Positions 30,331-41,015 of a stretch of DNA of 64,000 nt are shown here, one piece after another; the stretch's first letter is position 1; each line of letters begins with the position of its first letter. This stretch comes from Diploptera punctata (taxonomy: Eukaryota > Arthropoda > Insecta > Blattodea > Blaberidae), in assembly GCA_030220185.1 (NCBI GenBank), contig JASPKZ010002332.1, positions 2,046,001-2,110,000 of the forward strand. The letters are read 5' to 3'. The notes below the pieces were generated by a model. The model was not told the origin of the DNA. It made no database searches and worked only from the letters and a program-made list of their open reading frames with translations. Made by a program: the position numbers and the translations under genes.

Positions 30331-31899
30331 ATATAAAACATGTAATAAATTCTAATTGAGGTAGACAATTAAAAAGGTACTACTTATTATTATTATTATT
30401 ATTATTTAAAACATTTGGCTCAACTGCACTTCTACTAACGCTTGATTTTTCAGTTGTATTCTTGTAAACTATAGCTCTTCTTCTGTATTTACTAACATTA
30501 TTTAATATTTTAAACTTTTTCAAAAAATTTTTATAACATTATTAGACAATTTTAAAGTATTTATTTAAATATGTAAATCACAATTTTATGACACTGTTAG
30601 ACAACTGCTATTTTCTCCACAGAGCATATTACTTAGTCTATGATTTTTCTATCGCTGTTTTAAGTTAAATAAACTTTAATAAATATTGGTAATAAGTGTT
30701 CTTAGAATTAATCCTCGAAATAAATTATCGCTGGTTGGATCAGCATTAGGGAGTGATAAGTAAGTGTACACCCTGTTTTAATAAACGTTTGATATTTTAA
30801 TATTATTGATATATTTTTTTAACATAGATTTGGGGATTTATTGCAAATATTAGTAATTTAAATATCATAGTGACGGAGAGTAATCGAGGATGATAATCGA
30901 TATGTGGTTCGATTGTGGGTTATCGCTGACTCTATAGACTCTGGTGCATGCGCACTGTTGTTCTATAGGACTTTGAAAATATTTCACGCTAGTTTAAGTG
31001 CAGTTTTTCCAAACATTTGGATGTGGTCGGTTTTATGTCTCTCACAATTCTACACTTTCACTCTTATGCCATTGATGCACTAAACACTTGTAAACACGTT
31101 TAGTACTGTTTTAAACATTTTCCAATGATCTTCAAGCTTTTTTTACAATATTTTATATTTATATATTTACGTAAAACAAGATCGTGGATAAATTACATTC
31201 TTCCTACTTTCCCATGTTGTACCAACGTTGCCACCATTTGAAAATAATTCCAAACCATATTTAGTGTTAGTGTACGTAAAATTAGTTTGTAGTTCATTAA
31301 ATAGTATGCATGTAAATTGCTTTGTTATGTTAGGAAATGGGAAGTTGGTTTACGTCCATTTTTTAAGCATTTGTGAATACATGTAACTGTTTTTAGTTAG
31401 AAAATAACAAGTTAGTTAACGTCCATTTTTTTTTGCATTTGGAAATTTATTCCCAAAGTTGGTAATGCCGACTGCAGAGCCATCTACCGGAGCCTACATT
31501 AATCACTACGGCAATTGCCGCAACTCGCGCATGCGCACTGCGATTCTGTGGAACTTAGAAAAGTTCGTCTGAGACATATAACCGACCTTTTTCCAAACAT
31601 TTTAATACATAACCTCAATTATGATAACAATGAATATTAAAAATGTTAATTTATTAAATTTAAATTAATGTTTGTTTCAGTGGTGATTTAGAGGTGGAGT
31701 TAACTGATTAGTAATGAACATAGAATTTCTTTCATTGATTTGTTTTATAAAATTTTCACATCCACTATTACGCTAGTTTCAAATAATTTTGTTAATTTAT
31801 TGAATTAAAATTGTTTGTTTCAGTGGTGATATAGAGATGGAGTTTGCAGTAATGAAGGAATGGAGCTACAGCTGGTTAGTAAATGCTTATTAATTAAAC
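30331..31899. other. Non-coding stretch
   Basis: No protein-coding signal. A diverged tandem pair is present at about 31320-31450 (GGAAATGGGAAGTTGGTTTACGTCC / AAATAACAAGTTAGTTAACGTCC). TCCACTATTACGCTAGTTTCAAA at 31760 resembles 29030, indicating a shared old repeat. Confidence 0.45.
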
Positions 31900-31903
31900 T
31901 TAA

Positions 31904-32133
31904 CACTTTGAGTCCTGCAGTGGTACTAGTACCGCGGCATTTAAATGATACTGAAGCTGGAGAAAATTAAATCCCTCGGCATGCCTGTATAGGTGGATTT
32001 ACAGGGATTTTTTCTGGTTCAGAAAAACACCCCTGTGAATCTGCCAGCACAGGCATGCCGAGGGATTTAATTTTCTCTGGCTTTAGTGTCATTTAAATGC
32101 CGTGGTACTACTACCACCGCCGGACTCAAAGTG
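31904..32133. mobile_element. piggyBac-like palindromic MITE
   Basis: Ends CACTTTGAGTCCTGCAGTGG and, from the right, CACTTTGAGTCCGGCGGTGG. Flanking TTAA (31900-31903) and TTGA (32134-32137) fit a TTAA target with one mutation. The arms pair over about 100 bp each, so the 230-bp element is almost wholly a hairpin. No ORF. Confidence 0.8.
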
Positions 32134-32397
32134 TTGATATAATAATACTTTTAGAAAACATTATTAACTACATTGAGGTTGTTGTTAAATATTTAAAACA
32201 ATTAAAATTGTACCTGTGATGGCAGTCGTCCTCAAAATTGTTCAAAATAATCAGCTAAGTCTTTCAGAACTAGTTCTATTTTCAAAGCTTTACTATTGGA
32301 TATTGGCGCTTAGGTATACTAGGGGTCTTTTATTCTTCACAGCCAGTTTCCCAGGTTGCAATTAATTTGTATACCATACATACACACACACACACAC

Positions 32398-32698
32398 TGT
32401 AGCTTAGTGGTTAAGGCACTGTGCTACAAGCCAGAAGGTCAAGGGTTCAAGTCCCGATGGGGTCAGGATTTTTAAACTGACCCAAACCTTCTGGCGGCTC
32501 TATGGCTCTGGGGTCGACTCAGGCTCTAACGGAAATGAGTACCAGATGCTTGTTCTGGGGGGTAAAGGCGGCCATCACGCAGGGCTGACAACCTGGCTGA
32601 CATCAAGTGCCGAGTGTCCAGAAAAAGTGGGAGCCTTAACCTCTCACTACCCCAAGGGAATCCTGAGGCCTGTAGTGGGAATACTTTACTTTACTTTT
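32398..32698 (+). mobile_element. ACTTT-tailed SINE inserted in (AC)n
   Basis: Head TGTAGCTTAGTGGTTAAGG, B box GGGTTCAAGTCCC, body and ACTTTACTTTACTT tail. The (AC)n with a leading ACAT appears on both sides (32378-32397 and 32699-32718) as the target duplication. Confidence 0.92.
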
Positions 32699-32721
32699 AC
32701 ATACACACACACACACACACA

Positions 32722-33060
32722 ATTGAATAGGTTTATATGGATTTGCAAGGATTTAATAACAAAGTTTAAGCTATAAAACTTTCAGTATTTCAGTGAGAAT
32801 ACACTATTATTAAATTATGAGTTTTGTATATTTTTCTTAGTACGCCACTATTGTACTCAATGCCTCATATTTATTTAGAATTGCAAGAATACCACCTCAG
32901 TTTGAATATTTTACTTTGATTTTTTTTTCATATGGAGATATAAGGATACAAAAATGAAAATTATAACTAAATTTTGTATCAACAACTTCAATATAATAAA
33001 TCCATGTGAATGAATAATTTAGACTTATATCACTAAATAACTTTCTAACTCACAGCACTA
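32722..33060. other. Non-coding stretch
   Basis: AT-rich, nothing recognised. Confidence 0.5.
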
Positions 33061-33064
33061 TTAA

Positions 33065-33450
33065 ACCCAGATTTATGGCCATGCAGGCATAAGCTCTCCA
33101 TACATCCCTATCCTAAATAATATTTTCTAATCATTCTCTGTGTAATTCACTTCCCTCAGATCATGATTAATGTTATTCTTACACCTTATTCTTGGCCTAC
33201 CTATTGAGTGCTCTCCCTCTGGTTTTCATGTTTCCATGCCCCTCTTTCATTCCCACATTCATATCACATATCCTACCCAATACAGTCAATGAGACTTAAC
33301 TGTTTTTATTAATATGGTTTTCCAGTACGATCATGTAGCTCATTGTTTGTAGTTTTCTCCATTCCCTGTCTATGTATCTCCTTAAAGTAAGAAACCAGTT
33401 TCGCATATACCTCTTCTGAGCTAAGTTCCAGATGTAATGTAAGCAAACCA
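33065..33450 (-). pseudogene. LINE-A C-terminal fragment
   Basis: Nucleotide-level relative of 60800-61130 (CATAAGCTCTCCATACATCC, CAGATCATGATTAATGTT, AGTCAATGAGACTTAACTG). On minus it would encode the RLRWAGHVARM-type C-terminal region with stops. Part of it (33208-33413) was the source of, or shares a source with, the patch at 30032. Confidence 0.82.
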
Positions 33451-33653
33451 GATGTATGACTGCATTTTCATTGGTCAAATAATGGTTTTACCTTTAAGTG
33501 TGTAAAAAATATATACAGTAGTTCACTCTGCAATACTTGAAATAAAGGAAATAAAATAATAAAAAATATATTACGTAGCACATTATGTGGGAGAATATAA
33601 AATAAATAATTAAAATTTTAATGGATTAAATAAGAATTATTATATCCTTACAC

Positions 33654-33863
33654 ATGCACAATGCAAAAAATGTTGGGATTTTTATTGTTTCAAATGGCCG
33701 CTTTCTGTATAATTTCTTAAAACATTGGAAAAGAAACCATTTGAAAAGAGGAGAGAAACAAATTATTTTTAATGTTTTCAAACAGTTTAGTGAAAAATAT
33801 TCTACATTAGTCATTGAAGATGTTATGAAAATAACGGCCAAATTTACAGGTGAGTCAGCATAG
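33654..33863 (+). pseudogene. Possible transposase-derived coding segment with splice donor
   Basis: Open frame with KRNHLKRGEKQIIFNVFKQF, then SEKYSTLVIEDVMKITAKFTG, followed at once by the donor consensus GTGAGT. The lysine-rich IIFNV...KITA..TG pattern resembles the N-terminal helix-turn-helix segment of some insect DDE transposases. It is not joined to any other exon here. Weak call. Confidence 0.3.
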
Positions 33864-34119
33864 AGCATAAATTCTGTTTGTAATAACATTGCAAATAAAG
33901 GATAACTATCGACACTATGGCAAAAGCATAAATGTCTGATCAGTTAGGCACATATATAATTTTTTCCTAATTATTGGTACCATCTTACCTTGTATTCAGT
34001 CTTATTTCCTGTAAAATACAATGTTGTCTAAGAACAGTGTTTGTACTGATGACAGTTCCTTACAGAATTCAGTTAAGTAATACCATGGTTCCCAATAATC
34101 GGAGTCGGCAGAGTAATAT

Positions 34120-34604
34120 TGTTACGTGTTGCATAGCGATGTTTGAATTGCGCAGGCAAGTCGCCCATGGTGAGTTAGATTACCTGCACAAACGGGGAAG
34201 TGTCTGGAGTGTGTTACCAGATGGTTCTACCAGTATCTCCCTTCCCCTTGGAGAAAGATTGGAGGCCAGAGGCTTCTGGGCTTCGAAGTTACTCGAAGCT
34301 GTTTCTAGAGCTTTCCTCCCACTTATATAAGAGCGGAGGCAAGGAGACCACAGTCAGTTTGCGGCAGCAAGTCTTGTGGTGAACAGTGTGATGATAAGTT
34401 GTGGAGAATTGATTTATCAGTGAGTGGAAAAGTGTTCTAACTGAGATAACTATTAAAAGAAGATTCTTAGTGATTTGTATCTGTGAACAGTAGTTTGTTG
34501 ATAATTGAAGAATTTAATAAAGTATTTAGTGATATTTTGAATAAATTCATTGTGCTTATTATGGCTAAATAATCTAGAAGGAAAATTGAGGCCATCACGG
34601 CACA
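34120..34604 (+). mobile_element. Solo LTR
   Basis: 485 bp starting TGTTACGTG and ending GGCACA, flanked by ATAT at 34116-34119 and 34605-34608. It holds a promoter-like CTTATATAAGAGCGG (about 34322-34336) and a polyadenylation signal AATAAA near 34516. TG..CA ends and a 4-bp duplication fit a Ty3/gypsy-type LTR retrotransposon; no internal domain or second LTR is present. The plus-strand ORF 33974-34330 overlapping its start is not taken as coding. Confidence 0.75.
34322..34336 (+). promoter_or_regulatory. TATA box of the solo LTR
   Basis: CTTATATAAGAGCGG lies about 205 bp from the LTR start, with an AATAAA about 190 bp downstream, consistent with a U3-R promoter. Confidence 0.5.
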
Positions 34605-34714
34605 ATATCTTATGTAAGTTTGTTTACAGTACAACTGGAACTTAGCTTGAAATTAGTATAATAGGCAGAATTACTGTTTTATTTTTAGGTTTTACAATTT
34701 TTTTAGAGAAGTTA

Positions 34715-34965
34715 GGATGACAAGATTCCCAGTATTGCATAATTACATGCATTTCCAGATATGTGCCTATGTTTATTTCTTTTTTCGTACCATTCCTGTT
34801 TTAATTATTGTTTTCAGATATATGAATTCTGCTACTTCTTCAAAATTTCCCTCATATATTGCTAAGAGTCATTCCAATTTAATAATATATTTACGTGTGT
34901 GACCATATATTTAGTTTTTTTTGTACTACGTTCCAGTTCCAATTTCTTAATAATAAAGTGTGTGT
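34715..34965 (-). pseudogene. LINE-A internal RT fragment
   Basis: Matches 61310-61560 (GCATTTCCAGA.TTGTGCCTATG, TTCAAAATTTCCCTCAT, GTGTGGCCATATATTTAG with a change). Likely the upstream part of the same old copy as 33065-33450, separated by later insertions including the solo LTR. Confidence 0.75.
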
Positions 34966-35239
34966 GTTGGCTCTTATTATTTTGTCACTACCATCTAATG
35001 AGACTTACATCACTAAATGGAACTGTGTATTTATGGAATAATAATTAACACAGGGAAAAGTATCCTAATACATGACATAATAAGACAAAATGACACAGAA
35101 GATCATTAGTATATTCAAAAGATGGTGAGACGAATTACAGAAGTAAGTTATGAAATTGCAATCTGTTAAATGTATTACATACATGTTTACTGGTATGTAT
35201 AGAAATATATACTGCAGATGATTGTAAAAACATCTATTT

Positions 35240-35790
35240 ATCTATCTTCGGGTTTTTTCAGCTGCTGCTGTCTTCCCATGCCAAATCTCCAAAGCCTACG
35301 ATCTTGGGCATCTTCAATGCTTAGCACTCTTGCTTGCATTACTGTCTTCATGTTTTCCTTCCATGTTAACTTTGGTCTCCCTCTTTTCTTCTTTCTGGTC
35401 GGATGCCATTGATATAGTTGCTTCGGTCATCGCTCATCTTCCATTTTTAAAACTTCTGTCCGGCTTCGACTGATTTGGAGGATCAGGAAAATTTCTGTCT
35501 GAGTTTTCCTCCCATAGCCTTTGAAGAACCCGCTTCAACGCAAGGCAGCGTTTCTCTACTTCCCTTAGAAATAGGGTTGCCTCTTCTGCCAGATCCGCCA
35601 TATTGAAGGACTCCTTCTGTGCCGACTCTGCCGTTGAGGTCTTCACCGTAACCCTGGCTAGGGGCCCTTACAGAATACTATCAGTTGGAGCCAACTGAAC
35701 CCTGGTTTTCTTAACGAGGTTGTTACTCCTCCCTCTCCTCCTTTCTCATCCGGGGCTTGGAACCGGCCATGGCAGAGTTTAAAAACATTT
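35240..35790 (-). pseudogene. LINE C-terminal remnant and unclassified ORF
   Basis: 35250-35410 on minus reads as a LINE C-terminus (GRPKLTWKENMKT.. and DAQDRRLWRFGMG). 35434-35646 on minus is a 70-residue frame (NMADLAEEATLFLREVEKRC, LQRLWEENSD) of helical, charged character that I do not recognise. It continues upstream in other frames to about 35780 (MAGSKPRMRKEERE). It may be an ORF1-like region of a LINE. Confidence 0.5.
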
Positions 35791-35794
35791 ATAA

Positions 35795-37897
35795 TCTAAT
35801 ATATAAAAATGAATGAATGTTTGTTTGTTTGTTCATCCTTTATGCATGGCCATACCGTTGATCCAATTGTGATGGGGCTTTCTGCAAAATGTTCAGGAGA
35901 TTCCCGGGATGAACATAGGCTATAAGAGAGTTGTAATACTCAACTCCTACACCCTTAAAAATCGTCCTTTGTAGTGGAAAACATGAAAAAATAGCTCTTT
36001 GGATGCTTAAATGGCTTATGCTCCCTAAACCATAACAAATACACAAAGTTAATGTACACAGAATTGAATATCTCAAAAGCTCTACAAAAAAGTCCATAAC
36101 AGTGTATGTTTATCTCTTATGGATAACTCACCATAACCGTTTTTGTCTTTCATTGATGCCAAGAAGATTGAGACAAGTACGTAGATTTCTGTGCAAGCAT
36201 AGCAGCTCATGGCGGGTATTCTTTTACGGATAACTCACAATAACAAATTTTGTCTTTTAGCTCATTTATACTAAGAAGATCAAGATAAGTAGATTCCTGG
36301 GCAACACCGGTTAATCAGCACAGGGAATCTTAAAATAATTACGATATACATTTATAATTATTTTTCATTTTACTTATTCAACTAATCATAAGAAGTACAT
36401 TAATTTTCGTCTTTCTGCTCATTTATGCCAAGAAGATCGGGATGAGTAGATTCCTGGACAACGCCGGGTAAACAGTACAGGGTATCTAAAAATAATTACA
36501 ATATACATTTCTCAATTTACTTATTTAACTAAACATAAAACACACTAATTTTCGTATTTCAGCTCATTTATGTCAAGAAGATCGGGATAAGTAGAATCCC
36601 GGGCAACGCAAGGTAATCAGCACGGGGTATCTAAAAAATATAAGATTATAATTATTTTTTCTCATACTTCATCATCATCATAGTACATTCACGAATTTAG
36701 GCCATTTGTTGACCTGTTTCAGCCTCAAGAGAAACACCATCCGAAAGTCTTTTGAGTGGACGTCCTGGTCTTCTTCTTCCTGCAGGTTGATATCTTAACA
36801 TTTTTTGGGTATCCTGTGATCTTCCATTCGATGAACATGTTGCATCCATCTTGACTTATAATCAGAAATTTTGATTTCTAAAGGTTCCATGTGTAATTCT
36901 TCTAAGATGTCTTAATTTTTTTGTTTGTTATCTAGTAGTGTGTATCCTGCAGTCCTCCGAAGGTATCTCATTTCAGCAGATCTAAGTCTCTGTATATCCT
37001 TCTGTTTCAATGTCCATACTTCGCTACCATACAAAAGAGTTGGAAGAGCCAGTGTTTTATACAGTTTTAGTCTTGAATGTTTTTGGACTAACTGTGGCTT
37101 GAAGATAGAATTTATTAGCCCTAAAATTCTTAAAAATTTAGATATTTTTGCATTTACATCCTTTTCCTCTGCATATGAGATATTGCATCCTAGATATGTA
37201 AAATTATTCACCTGCTCCAAAATTTTATTGTTCAGTACAATTTTACTTCTGACAGGATCTACACCTTGAAATGCCATAATTTTTGTTTTTTCTGTAGATA
37301 TCTTCAATCCATATTCTTCTGTAATTTTATTAAGTTCATACAGACCTTTCTGTAGATTATCTTCTGAATTTGCTATTATTATTTGGTCATCTGCAAACAA
37401 TAGGGTGTTTAATTTTCTATTTTCTGATATTTTTATTCCAAATTTATATTTCTTGTTTCAGCAACATATTACTTCATTGATATAAATTGCAAAGAGTGTT
37501 GGGGATAGGGGGCAGCCTTGTCTCACACCACGATTTATAATTCCTTCTTCAGAAAATCTGTTATTGAATTTAATCTTTATGGTGTTGTCTTTGTAAATAT
37601 TTTGTATGTTATGCCGAAGTAAATTTGGTATATTTCTGTCTTCCAATATATTTAAGAGTTTTGATCTCTTGACTGTGTCGAATGCTTTTTCAAAATCTAT
37701 GAAAGCAAAATGTGTTTCTAAGTTGAATTCTCTTCTTTTTTCAAGTAACAGTTTAACAGAAAATGCTGAATCAATACAAGATTGTCCTTTCCTAAATCCA
37801 TTTTGACAGTCCATAAGGAATACTTATTCAACTAAATATAAAAGCACATTCATTTTCATTTATTTAGGCGTAGTAGCGCACGCCAGGTATTAGCTAG
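35795..37897 (+). mobile_element. Helitron-like element interrupted by a LINE
   Basis: 5' end TCTAATATATAAAAATGAATG preceded by A; 3' end GCTAG at 37893-37897 followed by T, the A|TC...CTAG|T layout of Helitrons. The interior has four or five tandem units of about 150-170 bp (36105-36660 and 37826-37897). Each has CTCATTTATGCCAAGAAGAT, GATAAGTAGATTCC and a GC-rich hairpin of the type GGGCAACGCCGGGT, i.e. repeated 3'-end-like segments. No Rep/helicase gene. The LINE 36670-37819 is nested with target duplication ATACTT. Confidence 0.75.
36670..37819 (-). pseudogene. LINE RT fragment nested in the Helitron
   Basis: Minus strand. 37458-37814 encodes NGFRKGQSCIDSAFSVKLL, FAFIDFEKAFDTV and NRGVRQGCPLSPTLFAIYIN. 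36912-37400 continues in another frame with FADDQIIIANS, NNFTYLGCNISYAEE, YGSEVWTLK and RYLRRTAGYT. The 3' end is a GATGAT-type tail (CATCATCATC on plus at 36670). Target duplication ATACTT at 36664-36669 and 37820-37825. 5' truncated. Confidence 0.9.
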
Positions 37898-37964
37898 TAA
37901 TTTTGATAAAAATTTATTGAAACTGGCCTGATTTAAATGTATATTCTACTACTAGATAATATTA

Positions 37965-38540
37965 GTGGCCTTGGTGGTCTGGGGGTTAAGTTCCTTTCCT
38001 CTGGTCCCAACCATTTTCAGTTCAAACTCGGCTGGAGTTAATGGATTTTTTAGGATGGAAAAATCCAAGGAACAAGTCCTTCAAAAAAAAAAAAACTCCT
38101 GGCGCGACAGGCCTAGATGGCCCTTAGCCTACCAGCCGGCTGCTGGCCTCACATCCACATGTGTCAATCACAGAGGTAGATGATCATCAGCCAGTGTTGG
38201 GGTGACATGTGGTCAGCATGTCGAGTCCCCCAGCCGTTATAGCTGGTTTTCTCAACCTGGAGCCGCTACTTATTGTAGCTACCCAAATGCCGCACGATGC
38301 TGGGTGGGCACCGGTCCCATACTGGCCGAAATACCATGAGAAAATTTCTTCCCCCATGGAGACTCGAACCAGCGCAAGTCCCGTAACTCTGCGCCAAGGC
38401 TTCCTGCCTTAGCCACTCAGCTACGGCGCGGGACAACAAGTCCTTCAAGAGAACTTTAAGCCATGGGTCCTGGGTCTGAAGATTTTCGAGCTTGTAAAAG
38501 AATCTCAAGCCTAAATTAGAGCCTCTAAGCAAAATTTAAT
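37965..38540 (+). mobile_element. tRNA-like SINE interrupted by another SINE
   Basis: First part 37965-38084 (GTGGTCTGGGGGTTAAGTTC, TTCAAACTCGGCTGGAGTT) and second part 38435-38540 (TTTAAGCCATGGGTCC, TTGTAAAAGAATCTCAAGCC). Related copy at 40693-40900 lacks the interruption. Confidence 0.8.
38085..38434 (-). mobile_element. tRNA-derived SINE, family 'GCGCCGTAGC', nested
   Basis: Minus-strand copy of the SINE at 4309. The head GTCCCGCGCCGTAGCTGAGT is at the right end and the T-rich tail at the left (A run on plus). Target duplication AACAAGTCCTTCAA at 38071-38084 and 38435-38448, 14 bp, perfect. Confidence 0.95.
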
Positions 38541-39429
38541 TAGGCTTTCCCATTCAAGTAATACATGTCTATTTGAGATGATGAACTATTTGCCACTTAC
38601 TTGTATCTTATGGAAATTACCATAACTAAATTAGCTTGGTTAAATAACTTCCGCAATGGAGCACCCTTCCCCACTTGGGAATGTATGGGTCTAGACAGAC
38701 AGATGGACAGTACATAATATATGTAATACAGACCACTTTACAGTTAGATAAATTCAGTTTTAACCCTTTGTAAATTTATAGTTAATCAGCTAATATATGT
38801 GAAAAGACATTAATTTGTACAGTTGGAATAACAGAGCTTGCTGGAATAATTATGATTGAGTAGTTTTGTAAACATCACTAAATTTTCAAAGAGATAAAAT
38901 GACAAGCAAAGCCCTTCACCATTCATGGATTATTTTGTTTGGTAAACATACACAATTTAGTGGGGAAATTAGCCTTGTCATTGAACTAAAATGTTTTAAT
39001 ACATAATCTTTTGTAATTAGGTTTTCATTTATATTAAAAAAAACTCTTATATGAGTGTTTGGTAAAGCTAATTACATTTTTTCTTTGATGCATAATAATG
39101 TCCTTCAATGTTACTATTTTGAGAAAATTGATCTATACAGAAATAGAATGTATTATTGCTGTAAAGATAGGTAATGTTTTCAATCCATTTACATCGTGTA
39201 AGTTGATAGGATCTTGTTTAAAGATTCCTCTGTAACATCTTAGGTTATGAGTACTAAAATCAAATTTGTGTATGGAAAGAACTGAACAATTTTACCCAGA
39301 GCCTTGTTTTTTAATGTGTACGGTTCTTTTATGTGCTGTATATCTGTGATGCACGATGGTGGCTTTACTTCCCTTTAAGCTGAAAAAAAAAAAGGATACT
39401 CAGAAATTTTATGCCCTGGAAAAAAACCC
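38541..39429. other. Non-coding stretch
   Basis: No recognised element; intron of the host gene. Confidence 0.5.
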
Positions 39430-39675
39430 ATTGGGTGGATTTCTCAACCGAAGTCTAAACCAAGACTTTGATTTTCCAATTTTTTATTATTTCTATAACA
39501 ACCATAAAAACTGAAAATCTACGGCTGTTAATTACAAAAACAAATGTCTGAATCATGTCTATGATTTCATAACAATTTCTGCGACTTTTCAGTAATTTTT
39601 ATAGGTGTTATGGAAACAATAAAGAAATGGAAAACCGAGGTCATGGTTTAGACATCGGTTGAGAAATCCACCAAT
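39430..39675. mobile_element. Inverted-repeat MITE-like element
   Basis: Ends GGTGGATTTCTCAACCG at left and its inverse CGGTTGAGAAATCCACC at right, with pairing continuing for about 45 bp (GTCTAAACC.. / GGTTTAGAC..). 246 bp, no ORF, target duplication not clear. Confidence 0.65.
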
Positions 39676-40019
39676 TGACCCTGGCCAGGTATGATACTCA
39701 TGAACTTTCAAAACCAGAGGCAAGTACAGTAACCACTGGTCCATTAGGACCAACTCCTTTTACATCCAATATGTTTTTTACATGTATTCTGGTGACTAGG
39801 ATTGTAAAATAGAGTGATATGCAGTGATTTCAGGTTAACTAACTACCCCTTTAACAGGTTGAGCATGTTAGTAGCTAAATATAATAATAAGAAAACAGGA
39901 AGAACAATATGATTTAATTGCTCGTCACCACTGCACACAGATTTTAAAATATGAATCAAGTACTGTCTTTACCTGCATAAATACTGTATCTGCAGTATAT
40001 TATATTTTTACATTATCAT

Positions 40020-40610
40020 CAACATCTTCCTTCTTCATGGATTAGGTCTTTGCCTGTTCTGATCTCACATCTCTTCAGCCCAGCACTTTCTTGGTCTTTC
40101 TACCGATCTTCGTCCTCCAGGATTATACATCAGTGCCATCTTTGATATCCTATCCTCTGTCATTCTTTGCAGATGTTCTATCCAATTGTTCCCGGATTCT
40201 TCTATATGTTCAAGAAGTGGTTGTACTTTTAGTTCCTTTCTAATATTCTCATTTCTAATATGTTCTTCCCTTGTACAACCTTTCACAGCTCATAGGAAGC
40301 TCATTTCAGCTGCCTGAATTTTACTTTTTTCTTTTTCCTTCAGGACCCAGGCCTCACTTCCATACATCACCACTGGTAGTGCCATCATTAATGGTATTGC
40401 ATGGAAGGTACCCAGTAAGAGCAAAAATAATAATAGAAGATAAGGTGTTGGAACAGGTTTCACACTTCCAGTATTTGGGCTGCGATATAACTTATGAAGA
40501 AGAACAAGATAGAAATATTTTTATGTAAGCTCTATTATTCTGGGGCTAATTCCACAATCAAGTCTCACTACCTTGTTATACTCTTGTCGCTACTTCATAG
40601 TGAAGATTCT
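40020..40610 (-). pseudogene. LINE fragment with 5' inversion
   Basis: 40065-40400 on minus encodes VVMYGSEAWVLKEKEKSKI, GCTREEHIRNENIRKELKV, HLQRMTEDRIS and a GGRRSVERPRK tail with one stop. From about 40400 the strand switches: 40410-40528 on plus encodes PVRAKIIIEDKVLEQVSHFQ and YLGCDITYEEEQDRN, which belongs upstream of the minus-strand part. This is the arrangement left by twin priming. Confidence 0.75.
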
Positions 40611-40692
40611 ATATAGGGTACTGTTGCTATTAATGGACCACTTAAAGAAAACTTTCATTATTCCTCAGATTTAGGTATATAATTTTTTTAAT

Positions 40693-40900
40693 TGGCTGTG
40701 GCGAACTAGTGGTTATGTTCCTTGCCTCTGGTTCTGGGTTCAAACCCGGCTAGGGTTGATGGATTCTTAGGATTGGAATATCCAATGAGTAAGTCCTCTG
40801 GGAGGGGCTGTAAGCCATGAGTCTCATCTGAAGATTTTCAGGTTCATAAAAGAATCTTATGCCTGAATAAAGAGGCACCTAAACAAAAAATTTACTGACT
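40693..40900 (+). mobile_element. tRNA-like SINE, second copy of the 37965 family
   Basis: GGCGAACTAGTGGTTATGTTC and GGGTTCAAACCCGGC are the A- and B-box parts. The body GATGGATTCTTAGGATTGG and ATAAAAGAATCTTATGCC matches 37965-38540. Confidence 0.8.
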
Positions 40901-40902
40901 TA

Positions 40903-41015
40903 TCTTTTATGAATAACTCACAATAACCATTTTGTCTTTCAGCTCATTGATGCCAAGAAGATCGGGATAAGTAGATTTCTGGCAAGTGCAGCAGTGCACA
41001 CTGATTATTCGCTAG
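40903..41015 (+). mobile_element. Helitron-like 3' end fragment
   Basis: AATAACTCACAATAACC.., TGATGCCAAGAAGATCGGGA, AAGTAGATTTCTGG and a terminal GCTAG followed by T. Same 3' module as in the element at 35795-37897. Confidence 0.65.

Noticed and set aside
33974..34330. Plus-strand frame of 118 codons overlapping the solo LTR
   Set aside because: Spans the LTR boundary and target duplication; no domain seen.
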